Positions 16,834 through 24,231 of a stretch of DNA of 38,677 nucleotides are shown here, piece by piece. The stretch is from assembly GCA_947448495.1 (NCBI GenBank), contig CANFNX010000007.1, forward strand, positions 1 through 38,677. Reading direction: 5' to 3'. The notes beneath the pieces are model-generated. The model worked only from the letters and a program-made list of their open reading frames with translations, was not told the DNA's origin and did not search any database. How positions within the stretch are numbered: position 1 is the first letter of the stretch; each line of letters begins with the position of its first letter. The position numbers and the translations under genes were made by a program. This DNA comes from Bacteriovoracaceae bacterium. Lineage in GTDB: Bacteria; Bdellovibrionota; Bacteriovoracia; Bacteriovoracales; Bacteriovoracaceae.

Positions 16834-17304
16834 ATGACTGATAACTTTCGAATAGATGTTCCCTTTGAAACCAAACCACCTCGCTTGAAGGATCTCATTA
16901 ACAATCATGTTATGGGTGATGTCTGGGTAAGGGATACTCCCTTTGGGCCTGTTACAGACTCTTTAAAAATTGCTGAGAAATTTGAGATGGAACACAAGCA
17001 TGTATTGAGGGCCATTAAGAAATGTATAGACGAACTTTCTATTCAGCCCAAATTTGGGCTGAATAAAAACCTGATAGAAAACAGCTACTTGGGTGGAGCA
17101 AAAGGAAAAGAACGCCAAAATCTTAAATACGACATCACCGAGTTTGGGCTCGCCCTTTTATTGCTTTATATCAACACTCCAAAGGCCAGAGTCATTTCTG
17201 CAGAAATCCTCTACCGCTTCTTTATTCTTAAAACCTATTTGTCTGATATGAATGAAAATCAAATTTGCGCGATTAAAGGGCATTATCGAAAAAAGTTGAA
17301 ATAG
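16834..17304 (+). CDS. Rha-family phage regulatory protein
   Basis: A 156-residue protein matching the phage Rha family: VTDSLKIAEKFEMEHKHVLRAIKK near residues 46-70 (the usual 'SLKIAE-F-K-H-DV-RAI' start), followed by a loop and DITEFGLALLLL. In phages Rha proteins interfere with infection of hosts lacking integration host factor; the role here is unknown. The final part (about 120-156) is not typical. GGAG precedes the ATG. A strong hairpin follows the stop codon at once. The 226 bp upstream, between this gene and ORF6N, holds no other gene. Confidence 0.85.
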   Translation: MTDNFRIDVPFETKPPRLKDLINNHVMGDVWVRDTPFGPVTDSLKIAEKFEMEHKHVLRAIKKCIDELSIQPKFGLNKNLIENSYLGGAKGKERQNLKYDITEFGLALLLLYINTPKARVISAEILYRFFILKTYLSDMNENQICAIKGHYRKKLK

Positions 17305-17335
17305 AATGTAGGTGAACAATAAGTTCACCTACATT
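17305..17335 (+). terminator. Hairpin directly after the Rha gene
   Basis: A perfect 13-bp stem (AATGTAGGTGAAC / GTTCACCTACATT) with loop AATAA, starting at the base after the stop codon. There is no good T run after it, so it is either a weak terminator or a 3' protective hairpin. Confidence 0.6.
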
Positions 17336-17348
17336 AATTAAGAGCGAC

Positions 17349-17651
17349 TTATTTCCAGATTCCCTGATTGTAGGTACCAGTGGTTTTAATTCCACTAGAC
17401 TTAAATTCGAATTTTGTTTTTACGATGTGATCAGAAGCTTGATCAGTAACCCGAATAATATATTCGGACTTTGCTCCAAGAGCAGCCTCTTTTCGACATT
17501 CTTCCTCAGTGAAATAATCATTAAACGTAATTTTTGCCGTTCTAACTACACCTTGATCTTCCTGGGGTATCCACCACACATCAAAGCGGCAACTGTCAGC
17601 GAAAGCGGAAACAGAGCTCAAAGCAATCAATCCTAAAATTATTATTTTCAT
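17349..17651 (-). CDS. Small exported protein
   Basis: A 100-residue protein with a signal peptide (1-18, ending AFA). The 82-residue mature part has two cysteines (near residues 21 and 52) that could pair, and alternating polar/hydrophobic strands (RTAKITFNDYF, VKTKFEFKSSG). No family recognised. GGAAG lies about 9 nt before the ATG. It is the first of five small exported genes on this strand between 17.3 and 19.6 kb. It has its own hairpin-bearing leader (17677-17694), so it is likely transcribed separately. Confidence 0.75.
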   Translation of the reverse strand: MKIIILGLIALSSVSAFADSCRFDVWWIPQEDQGVVRTAKITFNDYFTEEECRKEAALGAKSEYIIRVTDQASDHIVKTKFEFKSSGIKTTGTYNQGIWK

Positions 17652-17676
17652 AATCGTTAAACTTCCATTTATGCAA

Positions 17677-17694
17677 GAATGACTAAAATCATTC
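17677..17694 (-). promoter_or_regulatory. Leader hairpin, copy 1 of a repeated element
   Basis: A 6-bp stem (GAATGA/TCATTC), placed 26 bp before the start of the exported protein at 17651. On the minus strand it follows TTAACAAC, and the same TTAACAAC-N-AATGRTTTT order appears at 18191-18220. Confidence 0.4.
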
Positions 17695-17736
17695 GTTGTT
17701 AATCTTTAAATTTAAATCCAAAAACCGTTCAGTAAA

Positions 17737-18171
17737 CTAGGGGCAAGAACGTACTAATGAAGATACAAAATCGGGGAAGGTTCCCACTAATTTATTTAAT
17801 TTCTTAAACATACGTTTCCTACCCATCTTCCCTGTTGTTTTTTGAGAGTTGCCACGAACATTTCTATTGTTATCCACAAATGATACAGAAATATATCCTA
17901 TTCCTCTCCCTGGAATTAATCTCGATGCTATTGCAAGATCAATTTCTAATTCTGCAGCTGCAGAAGTATCAGTCACTTCGGATGTATAACCTTTGGCCTT
18001 CAGTGCATGTGCTACTTGGTCTACGATATGAGACTTAACAGTATAACAATTTCGTCCAACAGTAGTTTGGCAGTCATTAATCTTGTGGTCCTGTGTGATT
18101 TTAAAACTACAATCTGCTGCATTCGCTGTAATGCTTGCTGCTGCTAAAAAAATAACGACTAGATTTTTCAT
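17737..18171 (-). CDS. Small exported protein
   Basis: A 144-residue protein with a signal peptide (1-18 or so, ending ANA). The mature part starts ADCSFKITQDHK and has four cysteines (DCS, NDCQ, NCY and a final SCP). The middle part, VDQVAHALKAKGYTSEVTD then ELEIDLAI, resembles alpha/beta periplasmic proteins, and a KRMFKKLNKLV basic stretch follows. Unknown family. The ATG at 18171 is chosen because GGGAG lies before it; a TTG twelve bases upstream is in frame but lies on that ribosome site. A hairpin leader lies at 18191-18215. Confidence 0.75.
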   Translation of the reverse strand: MKNLVVIFLAAASITANAADCSFKITQDHKINDCQTTVGRNCYTVKSHIVDQVAHALKAKGYTSEVTDTSAAAELEIDLAIASRLIPGRGIGYISVSFVDNNRNVRGNSQKTTGKMGRKRMFKKLNKLVGTFPDFVSSLVRSCP

Positions 18172-18190
18172 GAAAACTCCCAAGTGTTTA

Positions 18191-18215
18191 AACTAATGGT
18201 TTAAAACCATTAGTT
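18191..18215 (-). promoter_or_regulatory. Leader hairpin, copy 2 of a repeated element
   Basis: AACTAATGGT / ACCATTAGTT with loop TTAAA, ten perfect pairs, 20 bp before the start of the exported protein at 18171. It resembles the leader at 17677-17694 and, more weakly, the stretch before 19079. It may be an attenuator, an RNA-stability element or an operator. Confidence 0.45.
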
Positions 18216-18230
18216 GTTAATAATTTTTTT

Positions 18231-18255
18231 AGTGAGCAAGAATATCCTGCTCACT
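18231..18255. repeat. Intergenic hairpin (AGTGAGCA/TGCTCACT)
   Basis: An 8-bp inverted repeat, 43 bp after the stop of the exported protein at 18299. Nearly the same arms (GAGCAAGA ... TCTTGCTC) occur at 18690-18708. Probably a 3'-end hairpin; it lacks a good T run on the minus strand. Confidence 0.5.
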
Positions 18256-18298
18256 ACTTGTTAAAATTAACTTCAAGAAATTTTTATTTATCTTGAGA

Positions 18299-18661
18299 TT
18301 AATTTGCTTTACAGTCCAAGCTATGTCTCTTCAAACCTAACTTTAACGATGCTTGTCCATCGCTTCCTTTTGCAAGAAATTGATTCACAAGTAGTTTCTG
18401 GTCTTCACAGTTAAGAATGACAAACATACCTTTGTCAGAATCACGTTGAATCACCATACAATTTGGCCGCTCAACCTGAATGTCTCTTCCGAAGACTCCA
18501 CCCTTAATAATCGTCAGAGTCTCAATCTGGTCAAAGTTTTCATTCGAGCCAACTAAGGCGACATGGATATTCTTGCTTTTTGAGATACATTCAATGCGCT
18601 TTTCAGCAGCTAATGCAGAAAGGGATGCCATGGCCAATAATACAATCAATACTTTTTTCAT
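18299..18661 (-). CDS. Small exported protein
   Basis: A 120-residue protein with a signal peptide (1-18, ending LAA). The mature part has four cysteines (near residues 25, 68, 85 and 117), fitting two disulfides, and a beta-rich pattern (NIHVALVGS, TLTIIKGGV, CMVIQRD, MFVILNCED). No family recognised. GAGGTTAAAG precedes the ATG. It sits in the row of exported genes; the 55 bp before it holds another GAGCAAGA hairpin, so it may have its own promoter there. Confidence 0.75.
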   Translation of the reverse strand: MKKVLIVLLAMASLSALAAEKRIECISKSKNIHVALVGSNENFDQIETLTIIKGGVFGRDIQVERPNCMVIQRDSDKGMFVILNCEDQKLLVNQFLAKGSDGQASLKLGLKRHSLDCKAN

Positions 18662-18689
18662 CTTTAACCTCGTTCCTGTTTATTTAATC

Positions 18690-18708
18690 GAGCAAGACCA
18701 TCTTGCTC
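18690..18708. repeat. Intergenic hairpin (GAGCAAGA/TCTTGCTC)
   Basis: A perfect 8-bp stem with loop CCA, 9 bp after the stop of the exported gene at 18717 (minus strand). It shares arms with the hairpin at 18231-18255. Terminator-like without a strong T run. Confidence 0.55.
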
Positions 18709-18716
18709 ACGATATT

Positions 18717-19079
18717 TTAAAGTTGGCATCCCATTGCGATTGAAGACTCAGTCCCCGTTGCGCCATAAGACAGTAGTGCAAAATTGCGTTCGTCGTTGCT
18801 GTCCTCATTTTTGACTTGGTTTACTTTGTCATTATAGATAGTAAGGTAATTTTTACCGTTCTCATGTTTGAATGAATAGATGGCCACCGCACCACCAGCT
18901 TCAAGCTTTGTCAGTTTCACAGTTTTTGAATATGCTTCACCAAAATTTAATTTAGCGGTACGAGCTTTAGTTGAAATGCTGATGGATAATTCGGCCTGAG
19001 GGCCAAGTTCCGCACAATCAATTGATGCAAAAACTTGTGCTGTTGATGTAAGTAGTAATCCAATGAGTAAACCTTTCAT
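18717..19079 (-). CDS. Small exported protein
   Basis: A 120-residue protein with a signal peptide (1-18, ending VFA). The mature part has Cys22 and a second cysteine two residues from the end (GCQL), which could close a disulfide around a beta-rich core (LSISISTKARTAKLNFG, VAIYSFKHENGKNYLTIY). No family recognised. AAGGAGAATTT precedes the ATG, a strong ribosome site. The sequence CGAATGATTTA in its leader resembles the leaders of the exported genes at 17651 and 18171. Confidence 0.75.
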   Translation of the reverse strand: MKGLLIGLLLTSTAQVFASIDCAELGPQAELSISISTKARTAKLNFGEAYSKTVKLTKLEAGGAVAIYSFKHENGKNYLTIYNDKVNQVKNEDSNDERNFALLSYGATGTESSIAMGCQL

Positions 19080-19135
19080 AAATTCTCCTTAATGTGTATA
19101 AATCATTCGTTTTTTTGTCTTTTAGTTCTCTCAGA

Positions 19136-19615
19136 TTATTTTCGAATCTTAAAAGTACCTTTCAGATTTAATTCCTGGTCATTGATCTTGATGTTTACCT
19201 TGTTGTTCTTCTCAGCAAGGTCATAGGCCTTGGCCAAACACTCAAGAGCATTTAGGTCTGAGCGCTCCGCTTGTACCCATGAAGAAAGAATTCCTGGTTG
19301 TAATTTTAAAAAGGTATCAATTCGACAGGCCTCATGGAGGGCAGGCAAGACTGAGTTTGTTCTGATCTGAAATTTTCCTTTAATATTCAAGTCATCATCT
19401 GCAACGACCGCTTTCACGGTGTCATTTTTTTCAGAGAGACTAACCGCTTCAAGGAGACATTCCACAACATTTTTATCCGATCTTTCTACTTTGACATCTG
19501 TAGAGAAAATCGCAGGGTAGAGTTTCAAGTGGGTATCGATCTGACATTTTGATTGAGTTGCTGCAAAGCTTGTTCCTGCAACAGTCATCAGTAATCCAAC
19601 AAGAATAGTTTTCAT
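19136..19615 (-). CDS. Exported protein made of two tandem repeats
   Basis: A 159-residue protein with a signal peptide (1-18, ending SFA). The mature part is an internal duplication: residues 24-85 and 97-158 share CxIDTxLKLxPxIxSxxVxxERSDxNxxECLxxAxxLxEKNxxV and a final LNxKGxFxIR. Each copy has two cysteines (24 and 53; 97 and 126). The repeat unit is about 73 residues and probably alpha/beta. The family is not known to me. AAAGGAAA precedes the ATG. It is the most upstream gene in the row of small exported proteins; the 494 bp upstream is nearly empty. Confidence 0.78.
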   Translation of the reverse strand: MKTILVGLLMTVAGTSFAATQSKCQIDTHLKLYPAIFSTDVKVERSDKNVVECLLEAVSLSEKNDTVKAVVADDDLNIKGKFQIRTNSVLPALHEACRIDTFLKLQPGILSSWVQAERSDLNALECLAKAYDLAEKNNKVNIKINDQELNLKGTFKIRK

Positions 19616-20109
19616 AAGATTTTCCTTTAGTTATTTGTCTTGGAGATAATTTACTGGTTTGTTGTGTCGATTTTGGGTAAAAGTTGTGAGGTTTGATTCC
19701 CCATAAATACAGCCACTTAAGGTGCTTTGTTGTTCACGCTTTCAGCCGTTTCCGTGATTGTCTGATTTTTTATTTCAACTTTTATGGCCTTATTTTTGCT
19801 CATTTAAATTATGCCTCCCGGATTTTTTATCAAATCGCTTCTTTTGCAAGAATTAATGTTGTTCTTGATCAGAATAAAAATAATTCGGACAGCTAAACAA
19901 ACTATGATCGTCAGGATGACCGGTACGTCGGCGAGAATCAGGAGGCTAAAGCCGTCCCTGCTTATTTCCACTAAACTCATATTCGTTGAACACCGAACAG
20001 CATAAATAAGGGCATTTAAGAGAGTCTAATTCACTATAAAGTTTTCAATTCGTGGTCAATTTTACCGCCTTTATGGCATAGTCAGTTCAAACTTGATCAA
20101 GGATTTTTC
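19616..20109. other. 494-bp stretch with no convincing gene
   Basis: Between two divergent exported-protein genes. Two plus-strand open frames (about 19693-19896 and 19811-20005) have no ribosome site or protein-like composition. One possible 58-residue membrane peptide on the minus strand is listed separately. The promoters for 19615 (minus) and 20110 (plus) must lie here; I see no strong boxes. Confidence 0.5.
19804..19980 (-). CDS. Possible small single-pass membrane protein
   Basis: A 58-residue frame starting MSLVEISRDG, with one hydrophobic segment from about residue 13 to 38 (LLILADVPVILTIIVC then RIIFILI) and a basic tail (NSCKRSDLIKNPGG). The pattern of a short polar start, one membrane span and positive tail is protein-like. 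There is no good ribosome site before the ATG, and the frame overlaps open frames on the other strand, so chance is possible. Confidence 0.3.
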   Translation of the reverse strand: MSLVEISRDGFSLLILADVPVILTIIVCLAVRIIFILIKNNINSCKRSDLIKNPGGII

Positions 20110-20781
20110 ATGAAGTTTAAAGCTTTATCTCTTCTGTGCTTACTTTCATTTCAATCTTTTGCCCAAGTTCATGACAATCAAGAGCCTGAAGTCGTTGTTG
20201 AGGAAAGTTCAACTCTTGAAATTTCAACCATTCGAATTAAAGATGTAAAAGAGCTTATCGCAAATATAGGCGCAGAAAATACATGTATGGACGAATATCT
20301 AAAACGCCGACGCCATCTCGTGACAAAACTCGCTTTGGCCCCAGTCATTTTACCAGTTGGCTTTTATGCCGCTACCATTGGAGCTGGAATTGGTGGGGTT
20401 TATCTTGCCTATACCGTTGGATTTGACCCACTAGGTGGAGTCATTCTTGGGATGTTCACTGGAGCAGTTGGAGGTAGCACTGGTCTCTTAACTGATACAG
20501 GTCTTGGTATTTCGCAATTGATTGAAGTCGATCGAATTGTTAAATCTCTTGCAGAACTTCATCTTAATCAATCTTCTCAAAAGACATCCCGCCTCTATAA
20601 AAAGTATGCTAAAAATAACGACAATGCCGTTGATCAGAAATCATTTGAGCTTCAACTTCTCACCCTCGATCAGGAAGGCAAGCTTTGCGATGGCTCACTT
20701 ACGAAATCCCGCTTTGGCAAAGTCGCTCGTAGGTTAAAAAAGAAAATTGCAAGAACCAAGCATCTTAAAGACGTGATTTAA
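20110..20781 (+). CDS. Exported protein with a glycine-rich hydrophobic centre
   Basis: A 223-residue protein with a signal peptide (1-18, ending FAQ). After an acidic start comes Cys59, then a long hydrophobic, Gly/Ala-rich part (about 72-130: LAPVILPVGFYAATIGAG, VILGMFTGAVGGSTG) that could form two membrane spans. A charged helical region follows, then a late cysteine (KLCDG) and a strongly basic tail (RRLKKKIARTKH). The layout matches the protein at 37604-38167: signal peptide, cysteine, hydrophobic Gly/Ala segment, helix, late cysteine, basic end. Function unknown; perhaps inserted in a membrane. AAGGA precedes the ATG. Confidence 0.75.
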   Translation: MKFKALSLLCLLSFQSFAQVHDNQEPEVVVEESSTLEISTIRIKDVKELIANIGAENTCMDEYLKRRRHLVTKLALAPVILPVGFYAATIGAGIGGVYLAYTVGFDPLGGVILGMFTGAVGGSTGLLTDTGLGISQLIEVDRIVKSLAELHLNQSSQKTSRLYKKYAKNNDNAVDQKSFELQLLTLDQEGKLCDGSLTKSRFGKVARRLKKKIARTKHLKDVI

Positions 20782-20808
20782 TCAGTTGATTGAGGAATTC
20801 TATCGTCC

Positions 20809-21921
20809 CTACAATGAGAAATTTTTACTTCTTATGTTTCGTTTCCCAAGCTCATTTCTTTCAATCGACTGTACTGATTTGATCTCATCTATCTTAAGAG
20901 GGTATATGCTTTGTTGGAAATCTAGAATGACGTCAAATGATACCGAATGTTCATATGCTAATTGCAGGATCTGATTCTTTCTTTCATCGTCTTTTATCAA
21001 CAAGTCAACTTTTCCCCAGCAATCATGATGAAGCATATGAGCTTCTAATTTCTCCTTTAGATCCATAAAGTCAATTAATAGACCTGAACTCTTGATCCTC
21101 CCATCGTATCGACCAAGAGGAGTTAAGTCTCTGTCTTTGATCTGGGCCTTATCAGGCAGTGGATAGTAACCTTGGTAATCAAAAGATGCATTGGCCGGTT
21201 TAAGTATCCAGTTATCTTGGTATTGTATTTCAAATGAGAAGAGTGAGGGCGATTTGATCCATAGTCTTTTTCCCTGATCTGTTTTAAGTTGATGAAGAGA
21301 AAGTATCTTCATTTCTTTTCTGCCAGGACTGCAGGCGGTAGCAAGCTGAGAACCCACTTCACTCATGCCAAAGGTCCTGACAATAGGCCATCCTAGCTCC
21401 ATGGCCTTTTGCTCCAAGCTGTTACTCAGAAAATCCCCACCGGCCAAGACATATTTTAATTTTTCAGGCGCTTGAATCTTTGCCTTCACCAAATCATAAA
21501 TTTGCGTTGGAACGAGTGAAATCACAGTCACATTTTCAGTAGAAATTCTTTGCGCTAATTCAGTCGGATTCCATGGATACAATAAGACAGGGGAGTGATT
21601 TAAAAGCCTGGCCCTGAAAAAGATACTAAGACCTCCCACATGATAAGGGGGAAGAGTTACGCCCCAGCGGTCGTTTTCATCGAGCTGTAGATGCTCATTA
21701 ACTGCTTGAGCATTATTGAACATCGCCTCTTTTGAAATGACATAGCCTTTAGGGTTCGCTGACGTCGTACCTGAAGAAAGAAACGCCACATGCTTTGAGA
21801 TGTTGTTACTTTCAAGAAAACGTACAAGTGAATCTTGAAGATGCGAAAACTTAGCTGAAAGAAGAACGGGATTCTCTGCATCCCTGTTGTCATCAAAAAG
21901 TATATTTAGAGTCTTTTCCAT
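20809..21921 (-). CDS. menE: o-Succinylbenzoate-CoA ligase
   Basis: A 370-residue adenylate-forming enzyme that activates o-succinylbenzoate with ATP and CoA in menaquinone synthesis. The phosphate-binding loop SSGTTSANPKG is at 49-59, GMSEVGSQ follows at mid-protein, GRYDGRIKSSG marks the hinge to the small domain, and the late lysine is Lys360 (NELGKRN). It is shorter than usual (typically over 450 residues), lacking much of the N-terminal part, as seen in some compact MenE proteins. It is the last gene of the ten-gene men operon and overlaps menC by 16 bp, with AAGG before the ATG. Confidence 0.9.
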   Translation of the reverse strand: MEKTLNILFDDNRDAENPVLLSAKFSHLQDSLVRFLESNNISKHVAFLSSGTTSANPKGYVISKEAMFNNAQAVNEHLQLDENDRWGVTLPPYHVGGLSIFFRARLLNHSPVLLYPWNPTELAQRISTENVTVISLVPTQIYDLVKAKIQAPEKLKYVLAGGDFLSNSLEQKAMELGWPIVRTFGMSEVGSQLATACSPGRKEMKILSLHQLKTDQGKRLWIKSPSLFSFEIQYQDNWILKPANASFDYQGYYPLPDKAQIKDRDLTPLGRYDGRIKSSGLLIDFMDLKEKLEAHMLHHDCWGKVDLLIKDDERKNQILQLAYEHSVSFDVILDFQQSIYPLKIDEIKSVQSIERNELGKRNIRSKNFSL

Positions 21922-22742
21922 GGCCTTAACTCTAATTCATGAAAGTAGTGGTTTAATAACTGTGTATTTGGTGCAAAGCCGCCTTGATAGTTACCAGTAA
22001 AAATATTTGCTGAATTTTCATATAGGTTAGGAGTGATGATCCCATGATAGTCTTCTAAATTTCCTTTTTGTAACAGCTCAAGGTAGCCTTGGTAATTTGA
22101 TAATCCATGCCCCATGTTGCCACTGAAAATAACTTTCTTTGTTTCCTCAGGGTAGAATTCTCGGTAGGGCTTATAGATTTTAACCTGGCAAGGGGAACCC
22201 TTAATAAAATCTTGCGCCTTGGGGAGACTCACATCTTCCCAGTTAATGAGACTGAGGGGATCTTCAATGTACTCGATGAGATGATAAAGCTCTTTTGGAA
22301 TCCTCAATTCAAAGTCTCTCCATGTATTGGCATTAAAGAGCCCATTTGCGTCGAGACGGATGTTTTTAATCCCTTCCGGACAATGTTGAAAGAAGAAGTC
22401 TTGATCATTTTTTATCTTATATTTAATCGTTGTGCATTCTAGTCTCTCACCCTCTCGATAGAGTTGGTGATTATAAAATATTTTGCCTGTTTTGACTTGA
22501 GACCATTGGGGATCTAGAAAGTACAAGGCCTTCATTTGAGTTTCATGCATTTGGTCTTTAAATGTATCCAGGAATTCTTCGACGTTCAAATCCCCTAATT
22601 CAGGATGAGGGAAGTACTCACTATAACCAATACCATCTGTACTTTCAGATCTCAGGAAAACACCATCGCGATCACTTAAGCCGGCCAAGTGATTTAGCTT
22701 TTTAAGAGGTCTGAGAGAGAACCGATGGTAGAAGATTTTCAT
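21906..22742 (-). CDS. menC: o-Succinylbenzoate synthase
   Basis: A 278-residue enolase-superfamily protein that dehydrates SHCHC to o-succinylbenzoate. Recognisable points are the lysine pair in IKYKI (Lys107/Lys109), metal ligands Asp131 (RLDANG) and Glu160 (EYIEDP), and a second catalytic lysine Lys188 (VKIYKP). The sequence is quite divergent and short, but its position between menA and menE in a complete men operon makes the call firm. Start and stop overlap the neighbours: ATGA with menA upstream (4 bp) and 16 bp with menE. Confidence 0.85.
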   Translation of the reverse strand: MKIFYHRFSLRPLKKLNHLAGLSDRDGVFLRSESTDGIGYSEYFPHPELGDLNVEEFLDTFKDQMHETQMKALYFLDPQWSQVKTGKIFYNHQLYREGERLECTTIKYKIKNDQDFFFQHCPEGIKNIRLDANGLFNANTWRDFELRIPKELYHLIEYIEDPLSLINWEDVSLPKAQDFIKGSPCQVKIYKPYREFYPEETKKVIFSGNMGHGLSNYQGYLELLQKGNLEDYHGIITPNLYENSANIFTGNYQGGFAPNTQLLNHYFHELELRPWKRL

Positions 22743-23593
22743 AAATGAATGGAAATGAGAAACAACACCGTAAAAACCACCATGTGAATCCCAGAAAATT
22801 TTAACCCCTCATTAAGCTCTTCATTTTTGCTTTTGAGCGTAATTTTCAATAATTTGATGGCGGGGATGATCGCCAAAAACGTTAAGTAGATATAAGAGAA
22901 ATTTTTAAAGTAGTGAAGAATAAGATAAGGAGTAAAAATAGTTGCGATAGTTAGGAACTTATATTGATTTGGACTCATCTTGGTGGCCAAGGTCAGTTTT
23001 CCCACTTTTTGATCTTCATCTCTGTCTCTTAAATTATTAATACAGATAAAGGTTGTTGTGAGGCAACCATAAATGATTGCAAGGGCAATTGTCTGAAGAG
23101 TGATTGTTTCTGAAAAAAGATAAAATGACCCTATCACGGAAAAAAGTCCAAAAAATAGAAAAACAAAAAGTTCACCAAGTCCTTTATAGGCGAGTGGAAC
23201 AGGCCCACCTGTATATCCATATGTAAGGTAGATAGAGATCACACCAAGGATCAAGTAAATAACGCCTCCTTTAAGGATTAAAGGAATGGAGGCAATAATG
23301 GCTATAATGATTGATAAAAGCGCCCACTTGATAGTGGTTTCAGGTTTGACTAGTCCTGAGGCTGTCACTCTTGTCGGCCCTTTTCTCACGTTATCAGCAC
23401 CTTTTTTAAAATCGATCACATCATTGAAAAAATTTGTTGCAACTTGAATACAAAGTGCACTTATCAGACAGCAACAAAGAATCAAGTAAGGTCTTTCAGG
23501 GGAAGTGTTCAAAAAATAAATAAAGGTCGTTAGTGGTGGTATAATACTCGCGAGTAAAGTTTTTGGTCTCATGGCCGTTATAAAATGTCTCAC
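22739..23593 (-). CDS. menA: 1,4-Dihydroxy-2-naphthoate prenyltransferase
   Basis: A 284-residue inner-membrane UbiA-family enzyme that attaches the isoprenoid tail to DHNA, giving demethylmenaquinone. About eight membrane helices are visible. The first Asp-rich motif is NFFNDVIDF (Asn54, Asp58, Asp61) and the second NNLRDRDEDQKVGK. The N-terminal AMRPKTLLAS is typical of MenA. The start is a GTG at 23593 with GAGAGG 7 nt upstream, overlapping the menH stop as GTGA; a later ATG at 23572 would remove part of the conserved start. The tail is made by the prenyl synthase encoded first in this operon. Confidence 0.93.
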   Translation of the reverse strand: MRHFITAMRPKTLLASIIPPLTTFIYFLNTSPERPYLILCCCLISALCIQVATNFFNDVIDFKKGADNVRKGPTRVTASGLVKPETTIKWALLSIIIAIIASIPLILKGGVIYLILGVISIYLTYGYTGGPVPLAYKGLGELFVFLFFGLFSVIGSFYLFSETITLQTIALAIIYGCLTTTFICINNLRDRDEDQKVGKLTLATKMSPNQYKFLTIATIFTPYLILHYFKNFSYIYLTFLAIIPAIKLLKITLKSKNEELNEGLKFSGIHMVVFTVLFLISIHL

Positions 23594-24231
23594 GTTTCGA
23601 CCTCTCTTTGTATAAGCTCGATAATTTTTTTCTTATGTAGATGAACTCTATGATCAGAACTAATTCCAAATGTCTGAATTCCATCTAGGGCAAACTTCCA
23701 AGCAATGTCTGTATATTTTTTGTCTTTATAGCCAAAGACATAAATAATTTTATCTTTGAACTGTTTTATTTCGTCGGTAAAATTAGGCTGATTTGAAAGT
23801 CTATTATTCTCAAAAAGTTGAATGCTTTTTTTGAAAAGAGTCCTATCCAAAGGCCTGTAGTGAATAGATTCGGAAAATAGGGGTAAGGAATTCCAAAAAT
23901 CAAAAAAATCCTTCAACGAGCTTGTCTGTAGTCGAAGGAGAATCTCCTCTTCCCATAACCTTCGTTCCTCAATATCAACTTCATTTAGCCCTGGATGGGA
24001 GCTCAGGAGAATTAGTTTTTTTAATTTAAATTCATTGTTTGAGGCAATCTTAAGTGCGATCCTGCCACCAAGAGAGTATCCTACGAGAATATCCTCGGCA
24101 TTAATTTGGATGTCATTTATCTGTTTTTCTGAAAGCTCGTAGAGATTGTAAGTTTTTGATTGAATGTTTTCAAATCGATAATTATTCCAAATAGACGGAT
24201 GATCAAATTGGCCGTGAAAAAAATGAATCAT
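23590..24231 (-). CDS. menH: SHCHC synthase, alpha/beta hydrolase
   Basis: A 213-residue alpha/beta-hydrolase. It should remove pyruvate from SEPHCHC to give SHCHC, the step after MenD. The early HGQFDHPSIW fits the oxyanion region. The nucleophile is Ser53 in VGYSLGG and the histidine lies near the end (SSDHRVHLH). Assignment to this reaction rests on its position between menD and menA. An in-frame GTG nine bases upstream exists, but GAGGAG spaced 8 nt from the ATG at 24231 and the ATGA overlap with menD support this start. Confidence 0.85.
   Translation of the reverse strand: MIHFFHGQFDHPSIWNNYRFENIQSKTYNLYELSEKQINDIQINAEDILVGYSLGGRIALKIASNNEFKLKKLILLSSHPGLNEVDIEERRLWEEEILLRLQTSSLKDFFDFWNSLPLFSESIHYRPLDRTLFKKSIQLFENNRLSNQPNFTDEIKQFKDKIIYVFGYKDKKYTDIAWKFALDGIQTFGISSDHRVHLHKKKIIELIQREVET

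Noticed and set aside
19693-20005. Two plus-strand open frames in the 19.6-20.1 kb gap
   Set aside because: No ribosome site, odd composition, no signal peptide or domain.
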